Made by a program: the position numbers and the translations under genes. 7,379 nt of DNA, taken from the NCBI GenBank assembly GCA_021159265.1, contig JAGGSD010000185.1, forward strand, positions 1 through 7,379, in the 5' to 3' direction. Source of the DNA: Syntrophobacterales bacterium (lineage in GTDB: Bacteria > Desulfobacterota > Syntrophia > Syntrophales > UBA6807). Positions 1-6,540 of the stretch are shown one piece after another (the stretch's first letter is position 1; the number at the start of each line of letters is the position of its first letter). The notes under the pieces were generated by a model. It saw nothing but the letters and a program-made list of their open reading frames with translations, did not search any database and was not told the origin of the DNA.

Positions 1-191
1 GACAAAGGCAGCATTAAAGACCTGAAGTCCTCGTCAAAAATGTTCATTTTCGCAATTAATTGCCAATTTGGCTCCAGATTTTGTTTCAGGCCTGACGAAG
101 CTGATGCTTTTCTCGTAAATACGCATCCCAAATGCAGTCCGGGTGCAAGAATGGAACCTTGACCCCGTGAACAGTTGCAAAAGATTTTCAT
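1..191 (-). CDS. Doubtful partial reading frame at the left edge, unknown function
   Basis: On the minus strand a frame is open from an ATG at 191 to the window edge (63 codons). It ends in residues LIAKMNIFDEDFRSLMLPL. I do not recognise a domain. No ribosome binding site precedes the ATG, which sits only 11 bases from the inverted-repeat element at 202-332. A second minus-strand frame and a plus-strand frame (1-162) are also fairly open here, so the openness alone proves little. It could be the start of a small hypothetical gene, a remnant, or part of a dispersed repeat. The sequence is not the end of rpsK, which would be expected here on the plus strand. Confidence 0.18.
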   Translation of the reverse strand, partial: MKIFCNCSRGQGSILAPGLHLGCVFTRKASASSGLKQNLEPNWQLIAKMNIFDEDFRSLMLPL

Positions 192-201
192 AATTGACAA
201 T

Positions 202-332
202 CTCGTAAAAAGTCATTCACCGAGTCATTGCGAGGAGCGCAGCGACGAAGCAATCTAATAAATATAAGTAGTTACAATACGTGAGATTGCTTCGCTCAGC
301 TTGCAATGACGGTATTTTCGACTTTTTACGAG
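202..332. repeat. 131-base palindromic element with 13-base terminal inverted repeats (MITE-like)
   Basis: The ends are perfect inverted repeats: CTCGTAAAAAGTC at 202-214 and its complement at 320-332. Inside, a left arm (224-256) starts with GTCATTGC and ends with GCAATCT; a right arm (284-310) starts with AGATTGC and ends with GCAATGAC, so the two arms also pair. The arms differ by a few bases of indel, and the loop between them is AT-rich. An 8-base direct repeat, TCATAATT, lies at 188-195 and 337-344, but it does not abut the element ends, so it is not a clear target-site duplication. The element encodes no protein. It ends 29 bases before the rpsD Shine-Dalgarno sequence. It could be a non-autonomous transposable element or a REP/ERIC-like repeat; its arms match the element at 6541-6644. 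Confidence 0.8.
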
Positions 333-343
333 TGCATCATAAT
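315..343 (+). promoter_or_regulatory. Weak candidate promoter for rpsD-rpoA-rplQ
   Basis: CATAAT at 338-343 matches five of six bases of the -10 consensus. The -35 position with a 17-base spacer (315-320, TTTTCG) is poor and lies in the right end of the inverted-repeat element. Because rpsD is cut off from the usual upstream ribosomal genes, some promoter should lie here or further left, but the sequence evidence is thin. Confidence 0.22.
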
Positions 344-372
344 TAAATTATACAAAGAAATGGAGGAATACT

Positions 373-999
373 TTGGCAAGATATAGAGAATCCGTATGCA
401 GATTGTGCCGAAGTGAAGGTATGAAGCTGTTTCTGAAAGGAGACAGATGCTACAGCGATAAGTGTGCGTTTGAAAGAAGAGGATACGTTCCTGGAGAACA
501 TGGCCAATCCAGGAAAAAGCGAACAGACTATGGTGTTCAGCTAAGAGAGAAACAAAAGCTGAAGAGGATGTATGGTCTTTTAGAAAAACAGTTTAGGGGA
601 TACTTTCGAAAAGCTGACATGCAGAAAGGTGTGACTGGCACAAATCTCCTGATTTTGCTGGAGAGAAGACTGGATAACATGGTTTACAGACTGGGGTTAG
701 CCAATTCGAGAAGCGATGCGAGACAGCTGATTAAACATAATCATTTTCTGGTTAATGGCAAAAAAGTAAATATACCATCGTATCTTTTACGTGTTGGGGA
801 CCAGATCCAGGTTAAGGAAAAGAGTAAAAAGGTAAACAGAATACTTGAAGCCATGGAAACGGTGGTCAGACGAGGTATCCCACAATGGTTGGAGTTAAAT
901 AAGGATAAATTTACCGGTGTTGTCACCAGATTTCCTGCCCGGGAAGAGTTAACGATGCCCATACAGGAACAATTTGTAGTCGAGCTTTACTCCAAGTAA
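373..999 (+). CDS. rpsD: 30S ribosomal protein S4 (zinc-binding type)
   Basis: This is a primary 16S rRNA-binding protein that nucleates 30S subunit assembly. At 208 residues it has normal length. The N-terminal part has four cysteines, C9, C12, C26 and C31, which form the zinc-binding knuckle of the C+ type of S4. The S4 RNA-binding domain covers about 98-160 and contains RRLDNMVYRLGLANSRSDAR and a conserved LVNGKKV loop. The start is a TTG at 373, chosen because it gives the family N-terminus MARYRES and follows GGAGGA (362-367) by five bases. It is the first gene of a run with rpoA and rplQ, 33 bases ahead of rpoA. In many bacteria S4 also represses its own operon by binding the leader mRNA; I see no recognisable S4 target here. 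The usual preceding genes rpsM and rpsK are absent from the adjoining sequence. Confidence 0.98.
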   Translation: MARYRESVCRLCRSEGMKLFLKGDRCYSDKCAFERRGYVPGEHGQSRKKRTDYGVQLREKQKLKRMYGLLEKQFRGYFRKADMQKGVTGTNLLILLERRLDNMVYRLGLANSRSDARQLIKHNHFLVNGKKVNIPSYLLRVGDQIQVKEKSKKVNRILEAMETVVRRGIPQWLELNKDKFTGVVTRFPAREELTMPIQEQFVVELYSK

Positions 1000-1032
1000 C
1001 AGAACAAACCATTGTAACGGGGAAATTAAATT

Positions 1033-2052
1033 ATGCAGAAAAACTGGCGAAGCTTAATAAAACCAAGGCGAATCGAAGTAGATGAAAGGACTCACACCTC
1101 ATATTATGGAGAATTTGTGTGCCAGCCCTTAGAAAAGGGGTTTGGCACTACTTTGGGTAACTCTCTTAGAAGGGTGCTCCTGTCGTCTATTTATGGCGCC
1201 GCCATTGTTTCAGTAAGGTTTGACGGTGTTCTTCATGAATTTTCAACAATCCCCGGGGTTAAGGAGGATGTAACCGATATCATTCTGAACCTGAAAGGGG
1301 TTCGTTTTAAACTTCATCAACAGGATGAGCCGAGGGTAGTTCGAATTGATACAGCGAAAGGGGGCGTTGTAACGGCGGGTGATATTATTACTGATGGAAC
1401 AATTGATGTGTTAAATCCAGATCATCATATTGCAACTTTAACGGATGGGCTCCCGCTAAAAGCAGATATGATCGTTCAGGTTGGAAGGGGGTATGTCCCC
1501 GCCAAAAAGGAGAAGGACCCAGATCAGCCTGAGGGTACGATAAATATTGATGCTGTGTTCTCTCCGGTAAAGAAAGTAGCATATACCGTTACATATGCCA
1601 GAGTTGGTCAGGCGATTGATTACGATAAATTGGTGATCGAAGTATGGACGGACGGCAGTGTGCTCCCGGAGGATGCCGTTGCGTATGCTGCAAAAATTTT
1701 GAAAGAACAATTGGATGTTTTTATCAATTTTGAGGAAGTTGAGGATGATGAAGAGGAAATAGAGGAAGAAAAGGAAGAGGTAAACGAAAATTTGTTTAGA
1801 AACGTTGACGAGTTGGAGCTTTCGGTAAGGTCAGCCAACTGCCTGAAAAATGCGGGTATTCATCGCATTGGAGAACTCGTTCAAAAAACAGAGGCGGAGA
1901 TGCTAAAAACAAAGAATTTCGGAAGGAAGTCTTTGAATGAAATTAAGGAAATACTGGCAGAGATGGGGCTGACTTTCGGTATGAATATAGACTTTTCATC
2001 AGTTGCGGGAGAAAATGAAGAAGAAGCTTCGGCGGGAGACAGGGAAGAATAA
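1033..2052 (+). CDS. rpoA: DNA-directed RNA polymerase alpha subunit
   Basis: The alpha subunit dimerises to start assembly of core RNA polymerase and contacts promoter DNA and activators. The protein has 339 residues, close to the family norm. The N-terminal domain (about 1-230) shows the assembly motif TLGNSLRRVLLSS at 40-52 and PGVKEDVTDIILNLK near 74-88. The C-terminal domain (about 257-320) contains LSVRSANCLK, whose R266 corresponds to the DNA-contacting R265 of E. coli, and FGRKSLNEIKEIL. The linker between domains is strikingly acidic: residues 234-249 are all D or E except one V, one I and one K. A short acidic tail follows 325. A GGGGAAA sequence at about 1019-1025 serves as ribosome binding site. 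Spacing to rpsD (33 bases) and rplQ (21 bases) indicates co-transcription. Confidence 0.98.
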   Translation: MQKNWRSLIKPRRIEVDERTHTSYYGEFVCQPLEKGFGTTLGNSLRRVLLSSIYGAAIVSVRFDGVLHEFSTIPGVKEDVTDIILNLKGVRFKLHQQDEPRVVRIDTAKGGVVTAGDIITDGTIDVLNPDHHIATLTDGLPLKADMIVQVGRGYVPAKKEKDPDQPEGTINIDAVFSPVKKVAYTVTYARVGQAIDYDKLVIEVWTDGSVLPEDAVAYAAKILKEQLDVFINFEEVEDDEEEIEEEKEEVNENLFRNVDELELSVRSANCLKNAGIHRIGELVQKTEAEMLKTKNFGRKSLNEIKEILAEMGLTFGMNIDFSSVAGENEEEASAGDREE

Positions 2053-2073
2053 TAGGGAAAGGAATGAGAACCG

Positions 2074-2424
2074 ATGCGCCATAGAAATGCTGTTAAAAGA
2101 CTGGGCAGAACCTCGAGTCACAGGAAGGCAATGCTTAGGAACTTAGTGACTTCCTTGTTAAAATATGAGAAGATTATTACAACCGATGCAAAAGCTAAAG
2201 AGTTGAAAAGCATTGCAGAAAAAATGATTACGTTGGGTAAGAGAGGTAATCTTCACGCAAGGAGACAAGCACTGTCATTTATCATGGATGATGAAGTTAC
2301 CAGAAAAGTCTTTGATGAATTGTCCTCTCGTTACAGTGAAAGAACGGGTGGGTATACACGTGTTATTAAATTAGGCTATCGAGTTGGTGATAATGCTCCT
2401 CTTTCTCAAGTTGAGTTAGTATGA
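2074..2424 (+). CDS. rplQ: 50S ribosomal protein L17
   Basis: L17 is a 23S rRNA-binding protein of the large subunit near the exit-tunnel side. At 116 residues it is the core domain without the C-terminal extensions found in some groups. The N-terminus MRHRNAVKRLGRTSSHRKAM and the stretch LVTSLLKYEKIITTDAKAKE are diagnostic, and it ends with the conserved GDNAPLSQVELV. The ATG at 2074 follows a purine-rich GGGAAAGGA at 2055-2063, slightly further away than usual. It is the last gene of the rpsD-rpoA-rplQ run and is followed 51 bases later by an intrinsic terminator, which matches its usual position at the end of the alpha operon. Confidence 0.97.
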   Translation: MRHRNAVKRLGRTSSHRKAMLRNLVTSLLKYEKIITTDAKAKELKSIAEKMITLGKRGNLHARRQALSFIMDDEVTRKVFDELSSRYSERTGGYTRVIKLGYRVGDNAPLSQVELV

Positions 2425-2475
2425 GTGTCCGGGATAAAAGATTCTGCTCCAAGATAAGGGGTAAGGGAATTTTCT

Positions 2476-2505
2476 AAAAAGCAAGGGTTAGCCCTTGCTT
2501 TTTTT
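2476..2505 (+). terminator. Intrinsic terminator of the rpsD-rpoA-rplQ operon
   Basis: The stem GCAAGGG (2481-2487) pairs perfectly with CCCTTGC (2492-2498) around the loop TTAG. It is extended by AAAAA at 2476-2480 pairing with the first Ts of a run of seven Ts at 2499-2505. The A-tract before the stem makes it potentially bidirectional, but no convergent gene is present. It separates the ribosomal operon from the small gene downstream. Confidence 0.93.
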
Positions 2506-2707
2506 GTTGGAAAAACTATAATTTATTTGTTATGTTGCCATTGATGATTATGTGTGGAGATTCCATATTTGTTTGATTAAGCAGGTTTGTCCGGGTGAAA
2601 AATGTTATGGATTAAACTGTTCAATTTTGAAGGTTTCGAAAAAAGTCAAAATATGCGGAATGTTACGAATGCACCAAACTTTATTGGATGAGAAAAAGGA
2701 GTGAGCT

Positions 2708-2968
2708 ATGGCAGAAAAAAAGATTGGTGAAGTAGTAAAGTTTTTTGCGAAACCCAGTGTCGCGGCAGTCAAGGTAACTTCGGGGGAACTGAATATCGGA
2801 GACACCGTCAGGTTCACAGGTCATACTACCGATTTTGAAGAGAAGCTTGATTCAATGGAAATCGACAATGAGCAAATTGAAAAAGCGGTAGAGGGCGATT
2901 ACATAGGGGTTAAGGTTTCTGACCGTGTTCGTCCCGGAGATGAGATGTTTAAGGTAACGCCTGATTAA
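2708..2968 (+). CDS. Small stand-alone beta-barrel protein, EF-Tu domain 2 / U32 peptidase C-terminal-like
   Basis: The product has 86 residues and no signal peptide or membrane segment, so it should be cytoplasmic. It resembles the small proteins often labelled 'translation elongation factor-like' and the C-terminal beta-barrel of U32 peptidases. The visible signatures are IGEVVKFF (6-13), ELNIGDTVRFTGHTTDF (27-43), a DSMEIDNEQIEKAVEGD segment, GVKV (67-70) and RPGDEMFKV (75-83). It has no GTPase domain, since P-loop and switch motifs are absent, and no peptidase domain, so it is not a translation GTPase. The function of such isolated barrels is not established; RNA or tRNA binding or protein docking are possibilities by analogy. 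The start is well supported by AGGAG at 2697-2701, six bases before the ATG. It lies 202 bases beyond the terminator, so it is probably transcribed alone; I found no convincing promoter in that gap. Confidence 0.85.
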   Translation: MAEKKIGEVVKFFAKPSVAAVKVTSGELNIGDTVRFTGHTTDFEEKLDSMEIDNEQIEKAVEGDYIGVKVSDRVRPGDEMFKVTPD

Positions 2969-3129
2969 CCCTGATATCGACACTTTCGCAAAACGCTCCG
3001 TTATGCCGAATGCCGACACGGAGGCCCTATAATAAGGGAACAACTTTTACAAAGCATATTTAAGGCCGATAGGAGCTTGTTTGCGTGCATCGCACAGGCA
3101 GGCACGCAGACAGGGCATGCGAAAAAATA

Positions 3130-3163
3130 ACGGTTCGACTGAGCTCGCCGAAGACCGCAGGCA
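3130..3163 (+). repeat. Dispersed hairpin module, copy 1
   Basis: This 34-base sequence begins ACGGTTCG and ends CCGCAGGCA. It is an imperfect palindrome centred on GAGCTC. Its reverse complement matches 6601-6634, which lies inside the second large inverted-repeat element, at 29 of 34 positions with no gaps, and all five differences are transitions. That is far more than expected by chance for two short non-coding stretches, so it is a repeat family. Its function is unknown. Confidence 0.65.
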
Positions 3164-3246
3164 TATAGTTAATATCCCGAGGATTATTATTTGAGCATAA
3201 CGCAGAGATTGGGCGAAAAGACATTAAATCAACAGAGTAAGTAATG

Positions 3247-3280
3247 AGGATTAAAGAATAAAGGTCTTTTTCTTAATCCT
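3247..3280. repeat. Long AT-rich hairpin, 11-base stem
   Basis: The bases 3247-3258 pair with TTCTTAATCCT (3270-3280) over 11 base pairs, with a single extra A in the left arm and a loop of about 11 bases. Neither side is followed by a run of Ts, so it is not a standard terminator. It ends exactly where the reading frame of the recombinase relic opens. Confidence 0.55.
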
Positions 3281-3655
3281 TTGCCCTTATACCTTGTATT
3301 TTTTCACTACCCATTGCTAAAACCCTCCGGACGTAACATTATTAACCCTCATAAAAAGTGGCCGAAGCGGGAAGAAGACGCTCCGGCTTCAAGCCTTATT
3401 AGTAAATCTTTCGTTCAAGGCGCCCTTCGATGGGATTTGAAACAGCCTGTGTTTGTAAAATGTACCTCAATCCACACCCTGCGTCGCAGTTATGCCACAC
3501 ATCTGTTGGGAGCAGGAGTAAACATTTGTCATATCCGGCAGCATCCAGGCTATCACAAATACCCGAATCGTAAGGGAAAACAGCTCGAATACAGTGTTGT
3601 TACCATTACCTGCAATGCCGAAGACGTGAAAGCACTATTTGTTTCAATTCCTTAG
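3281..3655 (+). pseudogene. Decayed C-terminal fragment of a tyrosine recombinase (phage-integrase family)
   Basis: An open frame of 124 codons from a TTG at 3281 carries SIHTLRRSYATHLLGAGVNI at residues 63-82. This is the HxxR region of the tyrosine recombinase catalytic domain, in the style of the integrases that accompany IS91-type elements, where SIHTLRHSYATHLLEAGVN is typical. H65 and R68 are present. The following YLGH-type motif has degenerated to HPGYH (88-92), and no catalytic tyrosine is recognisable in the tail ending NAEDVKALFVSIP. The N-terminal core-binding domain and the first catalytic arginine are missing. No ribosome binding site precedes it, and the first 30 to 40 residues do not look recombinase-like. 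I call it an inactive relic of an integrated element; the true homologous part probably begins near 3390. Confidence 0.75.
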
Positions 3656-3682
3656 TGGTCGGTGACTATCTTTACCTCAAAT

Positions 3683-3709
3683 CTGCAAAAATTTCTGAAA
3701 AGATATAAT
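3683..3709 (+). promoter_or_regulatory. Candidate promoter for leuS
   Basis: A perfect -10 hexamer TATAAT lies at 3704-3709, 95 bases before the leuS ATG. The -35 side is weak: CTGCAA at 3683-3688 is the nearest match and gives only a 15-base spacer. An alternative is TTGTCA at 3720-3725 with a poor AT-rich -10 near 3741-3748. Transcription from the first would start near 3716 and leave a leader of about 90 bases, too short for a T-box riboswitch. Confidence 0.35.
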
Positions 3710-3722
3710 CTCACTTTGATTG

Positions 3723-3738
3723 TCACAAAAATTTGTGA
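3723..3738. promoter_or_regulatory. Perfect palindrome before leuS, possible operator
   Basis: TCACAAAAATTTGTGA consists of two exact 7-base inverted half-sites separated by two bases. It sits just downstream of the candidate TATAAT box and overlaps the alternative -35, a place where a dimeric repressor could act. The half-sites point the opposite way from the CRP consensus, so CRP or FNR is not implied. In RNA it would form only a weak AU-rich hairpin with no usable loop, which favours a DNA site if it has any function. Confidence 0.35.
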
Positions 3739-3804
3739 TAGAAAATAACCTCGATTATTTACAGAAATTGCCAGACATTACAACTCGTGGTTTTGGAGAT
3801 ATCT

Positions 3805-6387
3805 ATGGAAAGAAAATACAACCCCATAATGATTGAAGAAAAATGGCAAAAACGCTGGGAAGAAGAAAAGACTTTTCATGTGACAGAAGACGCCGATAAG
3901 GAAAAATACTATTTGCTGGAGATGTTTCCATACCCTTCAGGGAAAATTCATATGGGTCATGTCAGAAACTACACCATCGGCGATGTTGTTGCGCGGTACA
4001 AGAAGATGAGGGGATATAATGTACTACATCCCATCGGTTGGGATTCATTTGGCATGCCGGCGGAAAATGCGGCCATAGATCATGGCGTTCCTCCGGCAGA
4101 ATGGACAAATGAAAACATTGATGCCATGAAAAAACAGCTCAAGAGGATGGGATTCAGTTATGACTGGGACAGGGAAATTTCCACCTGCGAGACTGATTAT
4201 TATAAGTGGGAACAGCTTTTCTTCCTATGGATGTATAAAAAGGGTTTGGCATACAAAAAGGGCGCAACTGTCAACTGGTGCCCCAAGTGCCAGACTGTTC
4301 TGGCAAATGAACAGGTTGAAGCAGGATTGTGCTGGAGATGCGGCGCTGAGGTCGAGGAACAATATCTCGAACAATGGTTCCTCCGTATTACCGATTACGT
4401 GGAAGAACTTCTCGATTACTGTGATAAGCTCCCTGGCTGGCCCGAAAGAGTTCTTACGATGCAGAAAAACTGGATCGGGAAAAGCTATGGATGCGAGATC
4501 GTTTTTCCCATGGCAGATTCCAATGATGTCATCAAGGTTTTCACCACAAGACAGGACACCATATTCGGCGCTACATTCATGCTTATTGCTGCCGAACATC
4601 CCCTGGTTATGGAACTGGTAAGGGGAAAAGAAAGAGAACCGGAAGTCAGAGAATTTGTTGAACGCATAAAAAAACAGGATAAAATGATGAGGACCGCCGA
4701 TTTTTATGAAAAGGAGGGCATATTCCTGGATGCATACTGTCTGAACCCTGTTACCGAAAAGAAGATGCCCATTTACGCGGCAAATTTTGTTCTGGCAGAT
4801 TACGGAACCGGCTGTGTTATGGCAGTACCGACTCATGATCAGCGTGACTTCGAATTCGCAAAAAAGTATGGTCTTGAACTGATTGTCGTTATCCAGAATC
4901 CCGATAACCCCTTGGATCCTGAAACAATGACCAAGGCCTATGTGGATGAAGGAATTCTAATCAATTCGGGGCAGTTCAACGGCATGGAAAATATGAAGGC
5001 CCTCGATAGTATAGCAGATTACTTGAGTTCCATTGGACGAGGGCAAAAGACCATTGAATATCGTTTGAGGGACTGGGGAATATCCAGGCAGAGATATTGG
5101 GGAGCTCCCATTCCCATTATTCACTGCGAGAAATGCGGCGCCGTGCCTGTTCCCGAAGAAGATCTCCCCGTTATCCTTCCGGGGGATGTGGAATTAACGG
5201 GCGAGGGGGGATCTCCCCTTGTAAGTGTCAAATCATTTGTTGAAACGACATGTCCCAACTGCAACGGTCCGGCAAAACGGGAAACCGATACAATGGATAC
5301 ATTTGTCGAATCATCCTGGTATTTTGACCGGTTCTGCTCACCCCACTTCGATGAAAAACCGGGGCTTGATAAAAAAGCTGTTAATTACTGGATGCCCGTT
5401 GATCAGTATATCGGTGGGATTGAGCATGCCATTCTTCACCTGCTTTACTCGAGATTCTATACAAAAGTACTGAGAGATTTCGGTGTCTTAAATTTCGACG
5501 AACCCTTCACCAATCTGCTTACCCAGGGAATGGTTTGCAAGGAAACCGAAAGATGTAAAGAACATGGATATCTTTATCCTGAGGAGGTAAAGGACGGGAA
5601 ATGTGTGCACTGTGGTCTCGATGTCAAGATCGGCAAAACAGAAAAGATGTCCAAGTCCCTGAAAAATGTCGTTGATCCGGACTATATAATCCGTGAATAT
5701 GGTTCTGACACGGCCAGGATATTTTGTCTTTTTGCCGCGCCGCCCGAGAAGGATCTGGAATGGAGTGATCAGGGAGTCGAAGGGGCATTCCGGTTTCTCA
5801 ACAGGGTGTGGCGCATTGTTATGGATTACCTGGATGATATCAGAGATATTGAAATTTTTGATGGCAAGGCAGACCTTGACAGGGAAATGAAGAACCTCAG
5901 GAAAAAAATCCATCAGACAATAAAAAAGGTGACTATTGATATAGATGAAAGGTTCCATTTCAATACAGCTATAAGTGCGGTTATGGAACTGGTAAACACC
6001 CTTTACCAGGTAAAACACCCGGATAAAAGGGATGCGAAGGGTCTCGCAGTGGTGAGGGAGGCCATAGAAAATATCATTATTTTATTAAATCCGATTATAC
6101 CTCATATGACAGAAGAACTCTGGGAAATGATTGGTGAAAAAAGAAAACTATCCGGTATTTCATGGCCATCCTATGATGAATCGGTCGCGGCGGAAGAAGA
6201 GATCACAATCGCTATCCAGGTCAATGGAAAATTAAGGGGCAGGATTCAAGTCAGCGCCGATGAGTCAGGAGAAAATATCAAGAAACTTGCCCTGAACAAT
6301 GAAAGGATACAGCGATTCACAGGGGATAAAAAGGTGATCAAAGAGATATATGTTCCAGGAAAACTGGTTAATATTGTCGTTAAATAA
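3805..6387 (+). CDS. leuS: Leucyl-tRNA synthetase
   Basis: This class I aminoacyl-tRNA synthetase charges tRNA-Leu with leucine and hydrolyses mischarged products. I start it at the ATG at 3805, which follows TGGAGA (3794-3799) and gives the family N-terminus MERKYNP; an upstream GTG at 3787 lacks support. The protein has 860 residues, the same as the E. coli enzyme. The HIGH motif is HMGH at 49-52 and KMSKS is at 614-618. The editing domain keeps TTRQDT at 247-252 and GTGCVMAVPTHDQRD, with T252 and D345 at the E. coli positions. Cysteine sets at C159/C162/C176/C179 and C441/C444/C483/C486 look like zinc knuckles, and a leucine-specific insert before KMSKS has C584, H587, C600 and C603. An anticodon-binding domain covers about 660-790, and the C-terminal domain includes IAIQVNGKLRG. 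The gene appears intact. lptE follows after 310 bases. Confidence 0.99.
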   Translation: MERKYNPIMIEEKWQKRWEEEKTFHVTEDADKEKYYLLEMFPYPSGKIHMGHVRNYTIGDVVARYKKMRGYNVLHPIGWDSFGMPAENAAIDHGVPPAEWTNENIDAMKKQLKRMGFSYDWDREISTCETDYYKWEQLFFLWMYKKGLAYKKGATVNWCPKCQTVLANEQVEAGLCWRCGAEVEEQYLEQWFLRITDYVEELLDYCDKLPGWPERVLTMQKNWIGKSYGCEIVFPMADSNDVIKVFTTRQDTIFGATFMLIAAEHPLVMELVRGKEREPEVREFVERIKKQDKMMRTADFYEKEGIFLDAYCLNPVTEKKMPIYAANFVLADYGTGCVMAVPTHDQRDFEFAKKYGLELIVVIQNPDNPLDPETMTKAYVDEGILINSGQFNGMENMKALDSIADYLSSIGRGQKTIEYRLRDWGISRQRYWGAPIPIIHCEKCGAVPVPEEDLPVILPGDVELTGEGGSPLVSVKSFVETTCPNCNGPAKRETDTMDTFVESSWYFDRFCSPHFDEKPGLDKKAVNYWMPVDQYIGGIEHAILHLLYSRFYTKVLRDFGVLNFDEPFTNLLTQGMVCKETERCKEHGYLYPEEVKDGKCVHCGLDVKIGKTEKMSKSLKNVVDPDYIIREYGSDTARIFCLFAAPPEKDLEWSDQGVEGAFRFLNRVWRIVMDYLDDIRDIEIFDGKADLDREMKNLRKKIHQTIKKVTIDIDERFHFNTAISAVMELVNTLYQVKHPDKRDAKGLAVVREAIENIIILLNPIIPHMTEELWEMIGEKRKLSGISWPSYDESVAAEEEITIAIQVNGKLRGRIQVSADESGENIKKLALNNERIQRFTGDKKVIKEIYVPGKLVNIVVK

Positions 6388-6402
6388 TGCGGCAAAGCCG
6401 CA
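6388..6402. other. Perfect short hairpin directly after leuS
   Basis: TGCGGC (6388-6393) and GCCGCA (6397-6402) form a perfect six-pair stem with an AAA loop, starting at the base after the leuS stop codon. No T-run follows on the plus strand, so it is not a standard intrinsic terminator. It may slow polymerase or protect the mRNA 3' end. The bases after it up to about 6540 hold no gene that I can recognise. Confidence 0.5.
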
Positions 6403-6540
6403 AAGGCAAAAGGTCAAAGGCCAGGAATTAAGACTAAAAAGTCAGATTTGTTTTCACCTGTCAGCTTTCGCCTTGTCTATTTAAGCTGATGCCAGCATCT
6501 GTTCGAAAAACGCAGTTGTTTAGACGAGATCCTTGAATTT

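Larger units (their letters stand above)
2969..3280. other. Non-coding stretch with small repeats and hairpins
   Basis: No convincing gene or terminator follows the small beta-barrel gene. The stretch holds a tandem ATGCCGA pair at 3003-3016, a GC-rich inverted repeat with TGCGTGC (3082-3088) opposite GCACGCA (3102-3108), the dispersed hairpin module at 3130-3163, and a long hairpin at 3247-3280. The composition looks like accumulated repeat debris leading into the recombinase relic. Confidence 0.6.

Noticed and set aside
34..216. Minus-strand frame of 60 codons near the left edge
   Set aside because: Its start lies inside the terminal inverted repeat, it has no ribosome binding site, and it ends abruptly. 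The neighbouring frame that stays open to the edge is a slightly better candidate.
202..332. CRISPR array or tRNA-like structure
   Set aside because: There are no regularly spaced direct repeats and no anticodon or T-arm pattern. The symmetry is a single inverted repeat.
2708..2968. Truncated EF-Tu or IF-2 pseudogene
   Set aside because: The frame is intact, has its own strong ribosome binding site, and forms a complete compact barrel, so a stand-alone protein is more likely than a broken GTPase.
3723..3738. CRP or FNR binding site
   Set aside because: The half-sites are TCACAAA then TTTGTGA, the reverse orientation of the TGTGA-N6-TCACA consensus, and the two-base spacer is too short.
3787..3804. 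Upstream GTG start for leuS adding MVLEIS
   Set aside because: The ATG at 3805 has TGGAGA at suitable spacing and gives the standard family start. The extension would include the ribosome binding site itself.
3710..3804. T-box or other riboswitch before leuS
   Set aside because: The likely leader is only about 90 bases, with no T-box sequence, no specifier stem and no terminator hairpin.
4160..4621. Plus-strand frame of 153 codons in a second frame of leuS
   Set aside because: It overlaps the conserved leuS frame entirely and has no initiation signal.
4225..4836. Minus-strand frame of 203 codons
   Set aside because: It is antisense to the leuS editing domain. Its length is a by-product of leuS codon use, and nothing in it is recognisable.
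5488..6018. Minus-strand frame of 176 codons
   Set aside because: It is fully antisense to the unmistakable leuS coding sequence and shows no domain or ribosome binding site.
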